Notes: a model not told the origin generated them from the letters alone. A DNA stretch of 64,000 nucleotides from Micromonospora sp. HM5-17 (GCF_003762835.1 NZ_RJWA01000002.1:744001-808000); one strand, 5' to 3'; positions 8,510 to 18,998 are shown, numbered from the stretch's first letter. Numbers and translations are program-made.

Positions 8510-10567
8510 TTGACTGCACAGCCTGACATCCTGTACGGCGCCGACGACCTCACCCACCTCGAGGGGCTGGACGCGGTCCGGAAGCGCCCCGGCATGTACA
8601 TCGGGTCGACCGACAGCCGTGGCGTGGGTCACCTCCTCAACGAGATCGTGGACAACGCCACGGACGAGGGTGTCGCCGGTCACGCCAGCCGGATCGAGGT
8701 CACCCTGCACGCCGACGGCTCGGTGCAGGTCGACGACGACGGTCGGGGGATCCCCACCGACGTCCACGCCAGGTCCGGGCTCTCCGGGGTCGAGCTGGTG
8801 CTGACCCGGCTGCACGCCGGCGGCAAGTTCGGCGGCTCCGGCTACAAGACCTCCGGGGGCCTGCACGGGGTCGGCGCCTCCGCGGTCAACGCCCTCTCCC
8901 GCCGGTTCGACGTCACCGTCCGGCGGGACGGCGCGATCCACCAGATGTCGTTCCAGCACGGCGTACCGGGGATCTTCGACGGCCCCGGGCCGCAGGCGGC
9001 CTTCACCCCGCACCCGGGGCTGCGCCGGGTGGGCAGGATGACGCGGGGTGAGTCCACCGGCACCTCCGTGCGGTACTGGCACGACGCCCGCTACTTCGAG
9101 GCCGGCGCCGCGCTGGACGTCGAGGCGGTGCGGACGAAGCTGCGACACACCGCGTTCCTGGTCCCCGGTGTGACCTACGTGCTGCGGGACGCCACCGGCG
9201 GGTCGATCAGCGTCGAGACGTTCCACTTCCCGAACGGCCTGGTCGACATGGTCGACTTTCTCGCCCCGGCCGGCGAGCGGCCGGTTTCCGGGACCCTGCT
9301 GGTCACCGGTACCGGGACCTACCGGGAGAACGCCGCCGACGCCAACGGGGTGATGCGCAGCAACGTCGAACGGCGGGCCGAGGTCGAGATCGCGTTCCGC
9401 TGGGGAACCGGCTACGAGCGTACGGTCGAGTGCTTCACCAACACCATCCGTAACGCGCACGGCGGCACCCACCGGAAGGGTTTCGAGCGGGGGGTCGTCC
9501 GCGCCCTGACCGACGCCATCCGCAACGCCCGCGGCCTGCTGAAGCCGAAGGAGGATCTGCCGATTCTCGACGACGTGTTGGAGGGCGTCACCGCCGTCGT
9601 CCACGTGCGGATCCCGGAGCCGCAGTTCACCTCGCAGACCAAGGACGAGCTCTCCACGGCCCCGGTGACCAAGGTGGTGCAGACGCTCGTCGAGCAGCAC
9701 CTGAAGGCCTGGCTGGAGGACCGCAGGACCCGGGCCGAGGCCCGGACGGTCCTCCAGAAGGTCGTCGACGCGGCCCGGGTCCGGCTCACCCAGAAGCAGC
9801 AGAAGGACGCCGCCCGGCGCAAGACCGCGCTGGAGGGCGCGTCGATGCCGGCGAAGTTGGTCGACTGCCGCTCGACCGGGGTCGACCGCAGCGAACTCTT
9901 CATCGTCGAGGGGGACAGCGCCCTCGGCACCGCCCGGCTGGCCCGCTCCTCGGAGTACCAGGCCCTGCTGCCGATCCGCGGCAAGATCCTCAACGTGCAG
10001 AAGGCCACCCTGCAGCAGGTGCTCGACAACGCCGAGTGCTCGGCGATCATTCAGGTCCTCGGCGCCGGTTCGGGGCGCACCTTCGACCTGTCCGCCCTGC
10101 GGTACGGCCGAGTCCTGATCATGGCCGACGCCGACGTCGACGGCTCCCACATCCGGACTCTGCTGATCACGCTCTTCGCGAAGTACATGCGTCCGGTGAT
10201 CGAGGCGGGTCGGCTGTACGCGGCCGTCCCGCCGCTGCACAAGATCACTACCAGGGGCAAGAACCCGGAGACCATCTACACCTACACCCAGGCGGAGATG
10301 CTGAGCACGGTCGCCCGGCTGGAGCAGGCGGGCAAGCAGGTGGTGACCCCGGTGCCGCGGTTCAAGGGCCTCGGTGAGATGGACGCCGACGAGCTCTGGG
10401 AGACCACCATGAACCCGGCCACCCGGGCGGTCCGGCGGATCACCCTGGGCGACGCGGAGGCGGCCGAGGCGGTCCTCGAGCTTCTGATGGGCGAGAAGGT
10501 CGAACCCCGGAAGAACTGGCTGATCGAATCGGCCAACCGGGTTGACCAGGAGGCGATCGACGCCTGA
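8510..10567 (+). CDS. parE: Type IIA DNA topoisomerase B subunit (ParE/GyrB-like)
   Basis: A 685-residue ATPase subunit. GHKL ATP-binding motifs [11 protein letters not shown] (about 45-55), DDGRGIP (about 78-84) and [14 protein letters not shown] (about 118-131) are followed by a transducer domain. The TOPRIM domain has EGDSALG (about 467-473) and DADVDGSH (about 541-548), which bind Mg2+ at the cleavage site, and the C-terminal domain ends in the conserved [21 protein letters not shown]. Start is the TTG at 8510 with GGGAG upstream. It lies 71 bp ahead of the A subunit in one operon. Topoisomerase IV-like is preferred over gyrase because actinobacterial gyrBA sits near dnaA/oriC and streptomycetes have a separate ParE/ParC pair; that choice is inference. 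Confidence 0.9.
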   Translation: MTAQPDILYGADDLTHLEGLDAVRKRPGMYIGSTDSRGVGHLLNEIVDNATDEGVAGHASRIEVTLHADGSVQVDDDGRGIPTDVHARSGLSGVELVLTRLHAGGKFGGSGYKTSGGLHGVGASAVNALSRRFDVTVRRDGAIHQMSFQHGVPGIFDGPGPQAAFTPHPGLRRVGRMTRGESTGTSVRYWHDARYFEAGAALDVEAVRTKLRHTAFLVPGVTYVLRDATGGSISVETFHFPNGLVDMVDFLAPAGERPVSGTLLVTGTGTYRENAADANGVMRSNVERRAEVEIAFRWGTGYERTVECFTNTIRNAHGGTHRKGFERGVVRALTDAIRNARGLLKPKEDLPILDDVLEGVTAVVHVRIPEPQFTSQTKDELSTAPVTKVVQTLVEQHLKAWLEDRRTRAEARTVLQKVVDAARVRLTQKQQKDAARRKTALEGASMPAKLVDCRSTGVDRSELFIVEGDSALGTARLARSSEYQALLPIRGKILNVQKATLQQVLDNAECSAIIQVLGAGSGRTFDLSALRYGRVLIMADADVDGSHIRTLLITLFAKYMRPVIEAGRLYAAVPPLHKITTRGKNPETIYTYTQAEMLSTVARLEQAGKQVVTPVPRFKGLGEMDADELWETTMNPATRAVRRITLGDAEAAEAVLELLMGEKVEPRKNWLIESANRVDQEAIDA

Positions 10568-10638
10568 GGCGCGTCGGTCGCAGGGACGACAGCGGCGCCG
10601 GGGGCCCGGCGCCAGGCGAGGGAAGAGAGCGCGAAGCC

Positions 10639-13600
10639 ATGGCACGCCGTACGGGCAACAGGTCGACGGTGGACCTCTCCGCCTTCGATCGGGCGGGGGC
10701 GCGGGTCACCGACAACCCGCTGGCCACCGAGGTCGAGGACTCCTACCTGGAGTACGCCTTCTCGGTGATCCACTCCCGTGCGCTTCCCGACGCGCGGGAC
10801 GGCCTCAAGCCGGTGCACCGGCGCATTCTCTACTCGATGAGCGAGCAGGGCTACCGGCCCGACCGTCCGCACGTCAAGTCCGCCAGGGTCGTCGGTGACG
10901 TGATGGGTAAGTACCATCCGCACGGCGACGCCGCCATCTACGACGCCATGGTCCGGCTTGCCCAAAACTTCTCGCTCAACGCCCCACTCATCGACGGGCA
11001 CGGTAACTTCGGCTCCCCGGACGACGGGCCGGCGGCCGCGCGCTACTGCGTGGTGGGTGACACCCGGATTCGTCTCGCCGATGGCTCCAGCCCTCGTATC
11101 GCGGACCTGGTCGACCTGCCCGCCAATGCGGAGCGGGACGCCGATTTTGAGGTTCTGGACAAGGACGGCAAAGCGGTTCGGGTTAACCGGGTCTTCAACT
11201 CCGGCGTTCACCCGACTATCCGGATCACCACGACGTCGGGATACTCGCTCCGCGGTAGCGAGAATCACCTGGTGCTCTGCCTCGAGAACCCGATGGGCGT
11301 ACCGCTGTTCCAGTGGCGGCGGCTTGACGAGATCCAGCCGGGGACGGTGGTCTGCATCGCCCGCAACGCATGGTCCGAGGTTGTGCCGACGGCCCGGGAG
11401 TACAACCTTGGGATACTGGCCGGCGCCTGGGTCTCCGGAGGTTGGGCGAGCGACAGCCGGGCCGGCTTCAACAACACCGACGAACACTTCTTCTCCGAGG
11501 TCTTACACGCGTACGACGAAATCGTCGGGGGTGCCCGCTCCGTATCGGAACGGCATGCCCGGCGTGACCGGAAGCGCGTCCTGGAGCTGGACGTCCAGGA
11601 GTTCTCCGGAGGGATGGACGCGTTCCGGGCCAGTCCGCTGGCGGAACTGATTGGGCACCAGGCGCGCGAGAAGTTTGTTCCGGGGTTCGTCTGGTCGGGG
11701 GGCTGGGGTGTCAAACGCGCCTTCCTCATGGCCATCTTCGAGGGCGACGGCGGGGTGCGGGTCGCCAACGACAGCCTCACCATCCAGTACACGACCTACA
11801 GTGAGCGGCTGGGCCAGGAACTCCAGGAGCTGCTGGCCGAGTTCGGGGTGATCGCCTGCCGGCGCCGGTACACCCGGCCCGGTGGCTCGGTCGAACACCG
11901 CCTGGTGATCTCCGGGCTCCGTAACATCAAGGCGTACGCCCAGCGGGTCGGGTTTCTTCGCACCAAGCAGGCCGTGTTGCAGAAACTGCTGCGTCACGCG
12001 CCGCTGCGCCCCCACCGCCTCTCGCGGGACCACGTCCCCTTCGTCGCCGACTATGTGCGCGGTGCGCTTGAGTTCGGCCGTCGGGGGAGCGGGCGGAAGT
12101 GGCTCACCGTCCACAACTTCGACCGCATGGAGCGGTGGGAGACGGAACGGGCGCGGATCATCGACTGGGTGAAGGATCCGGAGGTCCTCGCCACGATTCT
12201 GCCGATCATGGATTCGGGGTACCGATTCGAGACGGTCTCCGAGGTTGTTCCAGCCGAGCCGGCCGAGGTGTACTCCGTTCGGGTGGAGTCCGAAGATCAT
12301 TCCTTCCTGGCCGGTGCCTTCGTCAACCACAACACCGAGGCGCGGATGTCGCGGGAGGCGATGCTGCTGGTCGGGGAGCTCGGCGAGGGGACGGTCGACT
12401 TTCGGCCGAACTACGACGGGTCGCTGACCGAGCCGACGGTGCTGCCGGCGGCCTTCCCGAACCTGCTCGTCAACGGCACCTCCGGGATCGCGGTCGGGAT
12501 GGCGACCAACATGATCCCGCACAACCTCGCCGAGGTGGTCCAGGCCGCCCGCTGGCTGATCGACCACCCGGACGCCTCGCTGGACGAGCTGATGCGGTTC
12601 GTTCCCGGCCCGGACCTGCCAACCGGCGGCCTGCTGCTCGGCCTCGACGAGGTGCGCAAGGCGTACCAGACCGGGCGGGGCGTGGTCCGGATGCGGGCCC
12701 GGGTCGAGATCGGGCCGCTGGAGGGGAGCCGGGGCCGGCAGGCGATCACGGTGGTCGAGCTGCCGTACGGGGTCGGTGCCGAGAAGGTTATCGAGGCGAT
12801 CACCGACGAGGCGCGCGGCAAGCTGATCACCTCCGGTCCGCGTAAGGGCCAGCGGCAGCCCGCCCGGCTGCAGGGCATCGCCGACGTCAAGGACCTCACC
12901 GACCGGGAGAACGGCACCCGGCTGGTCATCGAGTGCAAGGTCGGGGTCAACCCGCAGGCGCTGCTGGCCGACCTCTACCGGCTCACCCCACTGGAGCAGT
13001 CGTTCGGTGTCAACAACCTGGTCCTGGTGGACGGGCAGCCGCAGACCCTCGGCCTCAAGGAACTCCTCGAGGTCTTCCTCCGGCACCGGTACGACGTCGT
13101 GACCCGCCGGACGACGTTCCGGCGGACCAAGCGACAGGACCGGCTACACCTGGTCGACGGCCTGCTGATGGCGCTGCTCGACATCGACGAGGTGGTCCGG
13201 CTGATCCGGGGCAGCGAGAACGCCCAGGCTGCCAAGGACGCCCTGATGGCGCAGTTCGGGCTCTCCGAGATCCAGGCCGGCTACATCCTGGACACCCCGC
13301 TGCGGCGGCTCACCAAGTTCGACCGGCTGGAACTGGAGGTGGAGCGGGACCGACTCCGTGAGGAGATCGCCGCGCTGACCGAGATCCTGGAGGACGAGCG
13401 GGTGCTCCGGAAGGTGGTCTCCGAGGAGCTGGCGGCGGTCGCCAGGGAGTTCGGCCGGGAACGCCGGACCACCCTGATCGACGGCGACCTCAGGGAGGTG
13501 CTGGCCGCCTCCGCGTCGGCCGGCCCGTTGGAGGTGGCGGACGATCCCTGTGAGGTGATCCTCTCCGCGACCGGGCTGGTCGCCCGGACGGCCGCGGAGT

Positions 13601-14451
13601 CCGAGGAGACCCCCGAGGGCCGTCGGCGCAACGGCCGGACCAAGCACGACGCGGTCCGGGCCGTCGTTCCGGCCACCGCACGCGGGCAGGTGCTGCTGAT
13701 CACGAGCGCGGGGCGGGCCTTCAAGACGGACGTGCTGCCGCTGCCGGTGCTGCCGGAGCAGTCCGGCACGGTCTCGCTCAGCGGCGGGATGGCCACCGCC
13801 GAGTTGGTGCCGCTGGAACCGGGGGAGCGGGTGGTCGGTCTGGCGCCGTTCGGCGAGCGGGGTGCCGGTTCGCCCGGCCTGGCCCTGGGCACCCGGCAGG
13901 GCGTGGTGAAGGTCTGTGCACCGGAGTGGCCGGTCCGGGCCGACGAGTTCGAGGTGATCAGCCTCCGGGACGGCGACGAGGTGGTCGGGGCGACCTGGCT
14001 GGTCGACGGCACCGAGACCCTGGCCTTCGTCTCGTCCGCCGCCTCGCTGCTGCGCTTCCCGGCCTCCCTGGTCCGGCCGCAGGGTCTTCGGGGCGGCGGC
14101 ATGGCCGGAATCAACCTCGGTGCCGGCGCCGAGGTGATCTTCTTTGGGGCGGTTCGCGCGGACGAGCCGGAGCAGGGTGAGCCGATGGTGGTCACCTCCA
14201 CCGGCAGCGGGGTGAAGGTGAGCCCGTTCTCGCTCTATCCGGCGAAGGGTCGGGCGACCGGCGGCGTCCGGGCCCAGCGCTTCCTCAAGGGTGAGTCCCG
14301 GCTCGTGGTCGCCTGGATCGGGCCGCGCCCGGTCGGGGTGACCAAGCGGGGTGATCCGGTGCGGCTTCCCGACCCGGACCAGCGCCGCGACGGGTCGGGC
14401 GCCGCCATGTTCGGGCCTGATTTCGTGGGGCGGCTCCTCGAGCGAGACTGA
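10639..14451 (+). CDS. parC: Type IIA DNA topoisomerase A subunit (ParC/GyrA-like) with intein
   Basis: A 1270-residue precursor: 136 N-terminal extein residues, a 429-residue intein, then 705 further extein residues, giving an 841-residue mature protein. The N-terminal part holds [14 protein letters not shown] and [21 protein letters not shown] (winged-helix DNA-binding domain). The catalytic tyrosine is residue 136 (11044-11046), and the sequence resumes after the intein with [10 protein letters not shown]. The tower/coiled-coil region and the six-bladed C-terminal propeller follow. No canonical GyrA box (QRRGGKG) is seen; the nearest is [10 protein letters not shown], which favours a ParC-type relaxase/decatenase. 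ATG 10639 follows GGAAGAGAG. It partners parE directly upstream. Confidence 0.9.
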   Translation: MARRTGNRSTVDLSAFDRAGARVTDNPLATEVEDSYLEYAFSVIHSRALPDARDGLKPVHRRILYSMSEQGYRPDRPHVKSARVVGDVMGKYHPHGDAAIYDAMVRLAQNFSLNAPLIDGHGNFGSPDDGPAAARYCVVGDTRIRLADGSSPRIADLVDLPANAERDADFEVLDKDGKAVRVNRVFNSGVHPTIRITTTSGYSLRGSENHLVLCLENPMGVPLFQWRRLDEIQPGTVVCIARNAWSEVVPTAREYNLGILAGAWVSGGWASDSRAGFNNTDEHFFSEVLHAYDEIVGGARSVSERHARRDRKRVLELDVQEFSGGMDAFRASPLAELIGHQAREKFVPGFVWSGGWGVKRAFLMAIFEGDGGVRVANDSLTIQYTTYSERLGQELQELLAEFGVIACRRRYTRPGGSVEHRLVISGLRNIKAYAQRVGFLRTKQAVLQKLLRHAPLRPHRLSRDHVPFVADYVRGALEFGRRGSGRKWLTVHNFDRMERWETERARIIDWVKDPEVLATILPIMDSGYRFETVSEVVPAEPAEVYSVRVESEDHSFLAGAFVNHNTEARMSREAMLLVGELGEGTVDFRPNYDGSLTEPTVLPAAFPNLLVNGTSGIAVGMATNMIPHNLAEVVQAARWLIDHPDASLDELMRFVPGPDLPTGGLLLGLDEVRKAYQTGRGVVRMRARVEIGPLEGSRGRQAITVVELPYGVGAEKVIEAITDEARGKLITSGPRKGQRQPARLQGIADVKDLTDRENGTRLVIECKVGVNPQALLADLYRLTPLEQSFGVNNLVLVDGQPQTLGLKELLEVFLRHRYDVVTRRTTFRRTKRQDRLHLVDGLLMALLDIDEVVRLIRGSENAQAAKDALMAQFGLSEIQAGYILDTPLRRLTKFDRLELEVERDRLREEIAALTEILEDERVLRKVVSEELAAVAREFGRERRTTLIDGDLREVLAASASAGPLEVADDPCEVILSATGLVARTAAESEETPEGRRRNGRTKHDAVRAVVPATARGQVLLITSAGRAFKTDVLPLPVLPEQSGTVSLSGGMATAELVPLEPGERVVGLAPFGERGAGSPGLALGTRQGVVKVCAPEWPVRADEFEVISLRDGDEVVGATWLVDGTETLAFVSSAASLLRFPASLVRPQGLRGGGMAGINLGAGAEVIFFGAVRADEPEQGEPMVVTSTGSGVKVSPFSLYPAKGRATGGVRAQRFLKGESRLVVAWIGPRPVGVTKRGDPVRLPDPDQRRDGSGAAMFGPDFVGRLLERD
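11047..12333 (+). mobile_element. Intein with LAGLIDADG homing endonuclease domain, inserted after the active-site Tyr
   Basis: The intein runs from Cys137 (TGC 11047) to Asn565 (AAC 12331-12333), followed by Thr as the +1 nucleophile. Block A is [15 protein letters not shown], block B is GSENHLVLC, block F is [18 protein letters not shown], and block G ends in VNHN. The middle carries two DOD-type motifs: [16 protein letters not shown] and [12 protein letters not shown]. The first motif has Gly where an Asp/Glu is normally needed, so DNA cleavage may be impaired, while all splicing residues look intact. The site equals the well-known GyrA insertion site (between Tyr and Thr of RYTEAR). Confidence 0.93.
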
Positions 14452-14525
14452 GCGGACGGCACCGGGTGCCCGGGGCCGACGGTCCCGGTTTCCGCGCCGC
14501 GGGCCGTCCGTCCCGGGCCGCGTCC

Positions 14526-14562
14526 CGGCGGGTCCCGCACGTCGGCCGTGCGGGACCCGCCG
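14526..14562 (+). terminator. Strong 16-bp hairpin after the topoisomerase operon
   Basis: CGGCGGGTCCCGCACG (14526-14541) pairs perfectly with CGTGCGGGACCCGCCG (14547-14562) across the loop TCGGC. It begins 75 bp after the parC stop and 94 bp before the LysR gene. It is an evident operon terminator, though without a U-tract. Confidence 0.8.
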
Positions 14563-14655
14563 TGCCCAGTACCATCGATCGCCATCTCCGGCCGGCGCCC
14601 GGGTTCACCCGGTCGGCGGGGCAAGCGACGTCGACGGTGACGGTGGTGGGGCGAC

Positions 14656-15624
14656 ATGGACGCTCGACAACTGGAGTACTTTCTCGCGGTCGTCGACCAC
14701 GGCGGGTTCAGCCGGGCCGCCAAGGCGATGTTCGTGGCCCAGCCGTCGCTGTCCCAGGCGATCCGCGCCCTCGAACGTGATCTCGGCAGCGAGCTGTTCC
14801 ACCGGATCGGTCGGCGGGTGGTGTTGACCGGTGCCGGTCGCGCCCTGATCGCCCCGGCCCGGCAGGTCGTACGCGGGCTCGAACTGGCCCGGGCGACGGT
14901 CGCCGCGGTGCAGGACCTCCGGTCCGGCCGGGTCGAGATCGCGGCGATGCCGTCCGCCACGGTCGAGCCGCTCTCCACCGTGGTACGGCGGTTCACCGGC
15001 CGGCATCCCGGTGTCTCGGTCCGGATCCGGTCGGCGCCCCGGGCGCACACGGTGCTGGAGATGGTCCGGACCGGGACCGCCGAGATCGGCCTACTGGCCA
15101 GCCGGGACGCTCCCCGGCTCGACACCGTCGCGGTGTATCCCGCCGGCCGGCACCGCCTGGTGCTGGTCACGCCCGGGAACGGCCCCTTTCCGGCCGGGAC
15201 GCCGGTGCGGTACGAGCAGCTCGCCGGCCACCGCCTGATCGTCGGCGAACCGGGGACCGGGATGCGTGACCTGGTGGAGGAGATCCGGGCGGCCGGGATC
15301 GAGGTGACGATCGTGGTCGAGTCGGAGAACCGGGAGGCGTTCCTGCCGCTGGTGCTGGGCGGTGTCGGGCTCGCCGTGGTCGCCGACTCCTGGTCGCGGC
15401 TCGCCCAGCGCTCCGGCGCCCTGGTGTTGGACCTGGAACCCGCGGCGCACCTGGAGGTCGCGTTCGTGACCCGGAAGGCTCCGCTGACGCCGGCCGCCGC
15501 GGCCTTCCTCGCCGCGGCCTCGGCGGTCACCGGCGCGGGCGACGACGCCACGGACGCCCGGAGCCTCGCCGCGTACGTCGGCTCGAACGCCGCCGTGACC
15601 AGCAACGATAGGCGGAGCCTATAA
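14656..15624 (+). CDS. LysR family transcriptional regulator
   Basis: A 322-residue LysR protein: winged HTH at residues 1-60 (LEYFLAVVDHGGFSRAAKAM, AQPSLSQAIRALERDLGSELF), a linker helix, and a two-lobe effector domain from about residue 90. Start ATG 14656 follows GGTGGGG. It sits 110 bp upstream of, and on the same strand as, an SLC13 anion transporter and a tartrate-dehydrogenase-like gene. It is therefore probably their activator, responding to a dicarboxylate or hydroxy-acid; the ligand is inferred from the neighbours only. The stop TAA lies in CTATAAGTATC, an unusually A+T-rich spot that could hold the transporter promoter. Confidence 0.88.
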   Translation: MDARQLEYFLAVVDHGGFSRAAKAMFVAQPSLSQAIRALERDLGSELFHRIGRRVVLTGAGRALIAPARQVVRGLELARATVAAVQDLRSGRVEIAAMPSATVEPLSTVVRRFTGRHPGVSVRIRSAPRAHTVLEMVRTGTAEIGLLASRDAPRLDTVAVYPAGRHRLVLVTPGNGPFPAGTPVRYEQLAGHRLIVGEPGTGMRDLVEEIRAAGIEVTIVVESENREAFLPLVLGGVGLAVVADSWSRLAQRSGALVLDLEPAAHLEVAFVTRKAPLTPAAAAFLAAASAVTGAGDDATDARSLAAYVGSNAAVTSNDRRSL

Positions 15625-15734
15625 GTATCGGCGTGATCTCGTCTTGGACCGTCGGCCATCGGGGCTGGTGGAGTCGGTGTTAGCTGCGTCACTACGACGC
15701 CTGTCCCGGCACCGTGGAACCGATGGAGGTTGTC

Positions 15735-17351
15735 GTGGCCATCACCAGCGACACCGGCGGCACTCCGGCCAAGACCGACGTGGAGCGGGCGCTGCTCGGC
15801 GGCGGCACGTACCGCAGTCTCGGGGAGCAGCGGCTCTCCCCGGCCGAGGAGCGTTTCGAACGGGGACGCCGGACGGTGGGGCTCTGGCTCGCCCCGCTGG
15901 TCTCGGTCGTCTTCCTGGCCCTGCCGCTCGACATGCCCGGCAACCAGCAGACCCTGGCCGGCGTCCTGCTCGGCGTGATCGTGCTCTGGGTGACCGAGCC
16001 GGTGCCGATCCCGGTCGGCGGCCTGCTCGGCGTCGCCGCGATCGTCATCCTCGGTGTCGCCCCGGCCGGCGAGGTGCTCAGACCGTTCGGATCATCGACG
16101 GTCTTCACCTTCATCGGGGCCTTCATCCTGGCCCAGGCGATGCTCAAGCACGGGCTTGCCCGGCGGTTCGCGTTCCGGATGCTGTCGTTGCCGGGCGTGG
16201 GCCGGACGACCGGACGGCTGGTCGTCACCTTCGGACTCATCACGTGCGCGCTCTCCGCCTTCGTCTCCAACACCGCGACCGTGGCGATGCTGCTCCCCAC
16301 CGCGCTCGGCATCCTCACCGTGATCGCCAAACTGATGCAGGACCGGGGGATCGCCCGCGCCGACTTCGACCCGACCCGGCTGCGGGTCGGCGTCGCGCTG
16401 ATGCTGATGCTGGCGTACGGGGCCAGCGTCGGCGGGCTGCTCACCCCGGTCGGCACCCCGCCGAACCTGATCGGACGGGACCTGATCGCCGAGGCGACCG
16501 GCGAGCGGATCTCCTTCGCCGAGTGGATGGTGGTGGCGTTCCCGATCTGCGCGCTGATGTTCGTCGCCCTCGCCGCCGTCCTGCTGCTGCTCAACAAGCC
16601 CGAGATCCGGCGCATCGAGGGGGTCGCCGAGTACGTCGCCGGCGAGCGCGCCGCGCTCGGTCCACTCTCCCGCGCCGAGCGCAACACCCTGATCGCGTTC
16701 ACGGTGACCGTGGTGCTGTGGATCACCCCCGGTGTGGTGGCGCTGCTCTGGGGCAGCGACTCCACCCAGTACGAGTGGGTCAGTGGACGGCTCAACGAGG
16801 GGATCGTGGCCGTGCTCGGCGCCTCCCTGCTGTTCCTGCTCCCGACCGACTGGGGCGCCCGGCAGTACACGCTGAACTGGAGCGACGCCGCCCGGATCGA
16901 CTGGGGCACGGTCCTGCTCTTCGGCACCGGCATCATCTTCGGATCGCTGCTGGAGGCGAGCGGGCTGGCCAAGACGATCGGCGACGGCAGCGCGGGCCTG
17001 CTCGGCCTGACCAGCGTCTTCGCGATCACCGCGTTCGCCGTGCTGCTGGCGATCGTCATCTCCGAGACGACCAGCAACACCGCGGCCGCGGCGGTGGTCG
17101 TACCGATCGTCATCCCGGTCGCGGTCGCCGCCGGGGTCAACCCGTTCGTACCCGCGCTCGCGGCGACGTTCGCGGCGTCGTTCGGATTCATGCTGCCGGT
17201 CTCGACTCCGCAGAACGCGGTGGTCTACGGCTCCGGCGTCGTACCGATCACCAGGATGATCCGCTCCGGTTTCTCCTTCGACATCCTGGGCGCGATCCTG
17301 ATCCTGCTGCTCCTGCCGCTGATGGCCGCCGTCGTCGGGCTGGGCGGCTGA
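15735..17351 (+). CDS. SLC13/DASS family anion:Na+ symporter
   Basis: A 538-residue membrane carrier of the divalent-anion:sodium symporter family, which takes up C4-dicarboxylates, citrate or sulfate. It has a polar N-terminus and about 12 hydrophobic segments. The two diagnostic SNT motifs are present: SNTATVAMLLP (about 178-188) and ETTSNTAAAAVVVPI (about 444-458). It also has VGTPPN in the first inverted repeat and PVSTPQNAVVYGSG in the second. GTG 15735 is chosen over the ATG at 15714 because GGAGG lies at 15725-15729. It overlaps the next start by one base (TGATG), so the pair is translationally coupled. Substrate is probably a dicarboxylate, given the dehydrogenase partner. Confidence 0.88.
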   Translation: MAITSDTGGTPAKTDVERALLGGGTYRSLGEQRLSPAEERFERGRRTVGLWLAPLVSVVFLALPLDMPGNQQTLAGVLLGVIVLWVTEPVPIPVGGLLGVAAIVILGVAPAGEVLRPFGSSTVFTFIGAFILAQAMLKHGLARRFAFRMLSLPGVGRTTGRLVVTFGLITCALSAFVSNTATVAMLLPTALGILTVIAKLMQDRGIARADFDPTRLRVGVALMLMLAYGASVGGLLTPVGTPPNLIGRDLIAEATGERISFAEWMVVAFPICALMFVALAAVLLLLNKPEIRRIEGVAEYVAGERAALGPLSRAERNTLIAFTVTVVLWITPGVVALLWGSDSTQYEWVSGRLNEGIVAVLGASLLFLLPTDWGARQYTLNWSDAARIDWGTVLLFGTGIIFGSLLEASGLAKTIGDGSAGLLGLTSVFAITAFAVLLAIVISETTSNTAAAAVVVPIVIPVAVAAGVNPFVPALAATFAASFGFMLPVSTPQNAVVYGSGVVPITRMIRSGFSFDILGAILILLLLPLMAAVVGLGG

Positions 17352-18427
17352 TGACGACGCGGGGGACCGACGGGATGGTCCAGCGGATCGCGGTCATTCC
17401 CGGCGACGGGATCGGCGTCGAGGTGGTGGCGGCGGCCCGGCGTGTCCTGGCCGCGGTCGCGGAGCGGCACCACCTCGCGCTCGCCTACGACGAGTACGAC
17501 TGGTCCTGCCAGCGCTACCTGGCCGAGGGCGCGATGATGCCGCCCGACGGCCTGGCGCGGCTGCGGTCGGCGGACGCCATCCTGCTCGGCGCCGTGGGCT
17601 GGCCCGGGGTGCCCGACCACGTCTCGCTGTGGGGGTTGCTCATCCCGATCCGCCGGACCTTCCGGCAGTACGTCAACCTGCGCCCGATCCGGGTCTTCCC
17701 GGGCGTGCCGAGTCCGGTGCGTGACGCCCGGCCGGGCGAGGTCGACCTGGTGGTGGTCCGGGAGAACGTCGAGGGGGAGTACAGCGAGATCGGTGGGCGC
17801 TTCGGCCGGGGCTTCCCGGAGGAGCAGGCGGTGCAGGAGTCGGTCTTCACGCGCGTCGGGGTGAGCCGGATCGTCGACTACGCCTTCGCGCTCGCCCGCA
17901 CCCGCCGGTCGTACGTCACGTCGGCGACGAAGTCGAACGGGATCGTGCACACCATGCCGTTCTGGGACGAGGTCGTCGCGGAGCGGGCCGCCGGCTACCC
18001 CGACGTCCGCTGGGACGCCGAGCACATCGACGCGCTCGCCGCCAAGCTGGTGCTCCAACCCGAGCGGTTCGACGTCATCGTCGGCTCCAACCTGTTCGGC
18101 GACATCCTCAGTGACCTGGCGGCGGCGGTGGCCGGCAGCATCGGCATCGCGCCGTCGGCGAACCTGGACCCGACCCGAACCTTCCCCTCGATGTTCGAGC
18201 CGGTGCACGGCTCGGCACCGGACATCGCGGGTCGGGGGATCGCGAACCCGTTCGGCGCGATCTGGTCGGCGGCCATGATGCTCGACCACCTCGGGCACCC
18301 GGCGGCGGCGGCCGACGTCATGGCGGCGCTCGAGTCGGCGCTGCGCGACCCGGCCACCCGGACCCCGGATCTCGGTGGCACCGCCGGCACCCGGGAGGCC
18401 ACCGAGGCGGTGATCGATCGGCTGTGA
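17351..18427 (+). CDS. Tartrate dehydrogenase / isopropylmalate-dehydrogenase family enzyme
   Basis: A 358-residue NAD-dependent beta-decarboxylating hydroxyacid dehydrogenase. It shows IAVIPGDGIGVEVV at the N-terminus, the metal/substrate motif VRENVEGEYSEIGGRF (about 137-152), the catalytic Lys region TSATKSNG, the Mg2+-binding VGSNLFGDILSDLAAAVAGSIGIAPSAN, and EPVHGSAPDIAGRGIANPFG. The ENVEGEY...GG pattern and absence of leucine-pathway neighbours favour the tartrate/D-malate dehydrogenase (TtuC-like) branch over LeuB. The start overlaps the transporter stop by one base. With the transporter it forms an uptake-plus-oxidation module for a hydroxylated dicarboxylate. Confidence 0.85.
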   Translation: MTTRGTDGMVQRIAVIPGDGIGVEVVAAARRVLAAVAERHHLALAYDEYDWSCQRYLAEGAMMPPDGLARLRSADAILLGAVGWPGVPDHVSLWGLLIPIRRTFRQYVNLRPIRVFPGVPSPVRDARPGEVDLVVVRENVEGEYSEIGGRFGRGFPEEQAVQESVFTRVGVSRIVDYAFALARTRRSYVTSATKSNGIVHTMPFWDEVVAERAAGYPDVRWDAEHIDALAAKLVLQPERFDVIVGSNLFGDILSDLAAAVAGSIGIAPSANLDPTRTFPSMFEPVHGSAPDIAGRGIANPFGAIWSAAMMLDHLGHPAAAADVMAALESALRDPATRTPDLGGTAGTREATEAVIDRL

Positions 18428-18494
18428 GGGCGCGTCCCGGCCGCTCGTGGCCGTCGGGGCCGGCCGGGCGCCATCGCCGGGCCACCCCGGCCGG

Positions 18495-18965
18495 TCAGCG
18501 GGGGCGCTCCGGGTCGGTGACGTCCGCGACGGTGGCGCCGAGCACCCGGACCGCCTCGTCGGCGTCCAGCAGGATCGCGACGCCGCGTTCGCCCGCGCCG
18601 AGGCTGATGCGGCGGTTCCGGATCCGCTCGTCGGCGACGACCGGCCACGCGGTCCGGGCGCCGAACGGGGTGATCGTGCCCCGTTCGTAGCCGGTCACCG
18701 ACCTCGCCTCGTCGGCGTCGGGCAGCGAGAGTCGGTTGACGCCGAGCAGCGCGCGCAGCTTGGGCCAGGAGATGACCCGGTCGCCGGGGACGAGGACGAA
18801 GACGAAGTCGTCCGCGCTCCGGCGGACGACGATGGTCTTCACCACGTCCGGCACCGCGATCCCGAGCGCCCGGGCCGCCTCGGGAAGGCTCCGGACGGGT
18901 TCGTGCCGGACCACCTGGTGCGGGACTCCGGCCGAGGTCAACGCCGCGATGGCCGTACTCGACAT
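18495..18965 (-). CDS. YbaK/EbsC family aminoacyl-tRNA deacylase
   Basis: A 156-residue single-domain member of the YbaK/ProX editing family, which hydrolyses mischarged aminoacyl-tRNA in trans (Cys-tRNA-Pro, Ala-tRNA-Pro). Seen are the N-terminal HQVVRHEPVRSLPEAARALG, the invariant lysine in VVKTIVVRR, FVFVLVPGDRVI, and the closing GERGVAILLDADEAVRVLGA. The conserved glycine-rich GTITPFG loop is also present. It is downstream of, and on the same strand as, the decarboxylase gene, 33 bp away, but functional linkage is unlikely. Exact tRNA specificity cannot be read from sequence. Confidence 0.85.
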   Translation of the reverse strand: MSSTAIAALTSAGVPHQVVRHEPVRSLPEAARALGIAVPDVVKTIVVRRSADDFVFVLVPGDRVISWPKLRALLGVNRLSLPDADEARSVTGYERGTITPFGARTAWPVVADERIRNRRISLGAGERGVAILLDADEAVRVLGATVADVTDPERPR

Positions 18966-18998
18966 GGCTGCACGGTACCGCCCGGCTCCGGTGTCTCC

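Noticed and set aside
8201-10645. Long minus-strand ORF (about 814 codons) opposite parE
   Set aside because: It is antisense to the fully conserved parE gene; its Arg/Pro/Gly/His-rich translation has no motif and is the usual effect of high GC at codon position three.
11047-12333. Intein as a separate gene or insertion sequence
   Set aside because: It is in frame with both extein parts, has no stop or start of its own, no terminal inverted repeats, and carries all splicing blocks.
15714-15734. ATG 15714 as start of the SLC13 gene
   Set aside because: It lacks a ribosome site, while GTG 15735 has GGAGG at the right distance.
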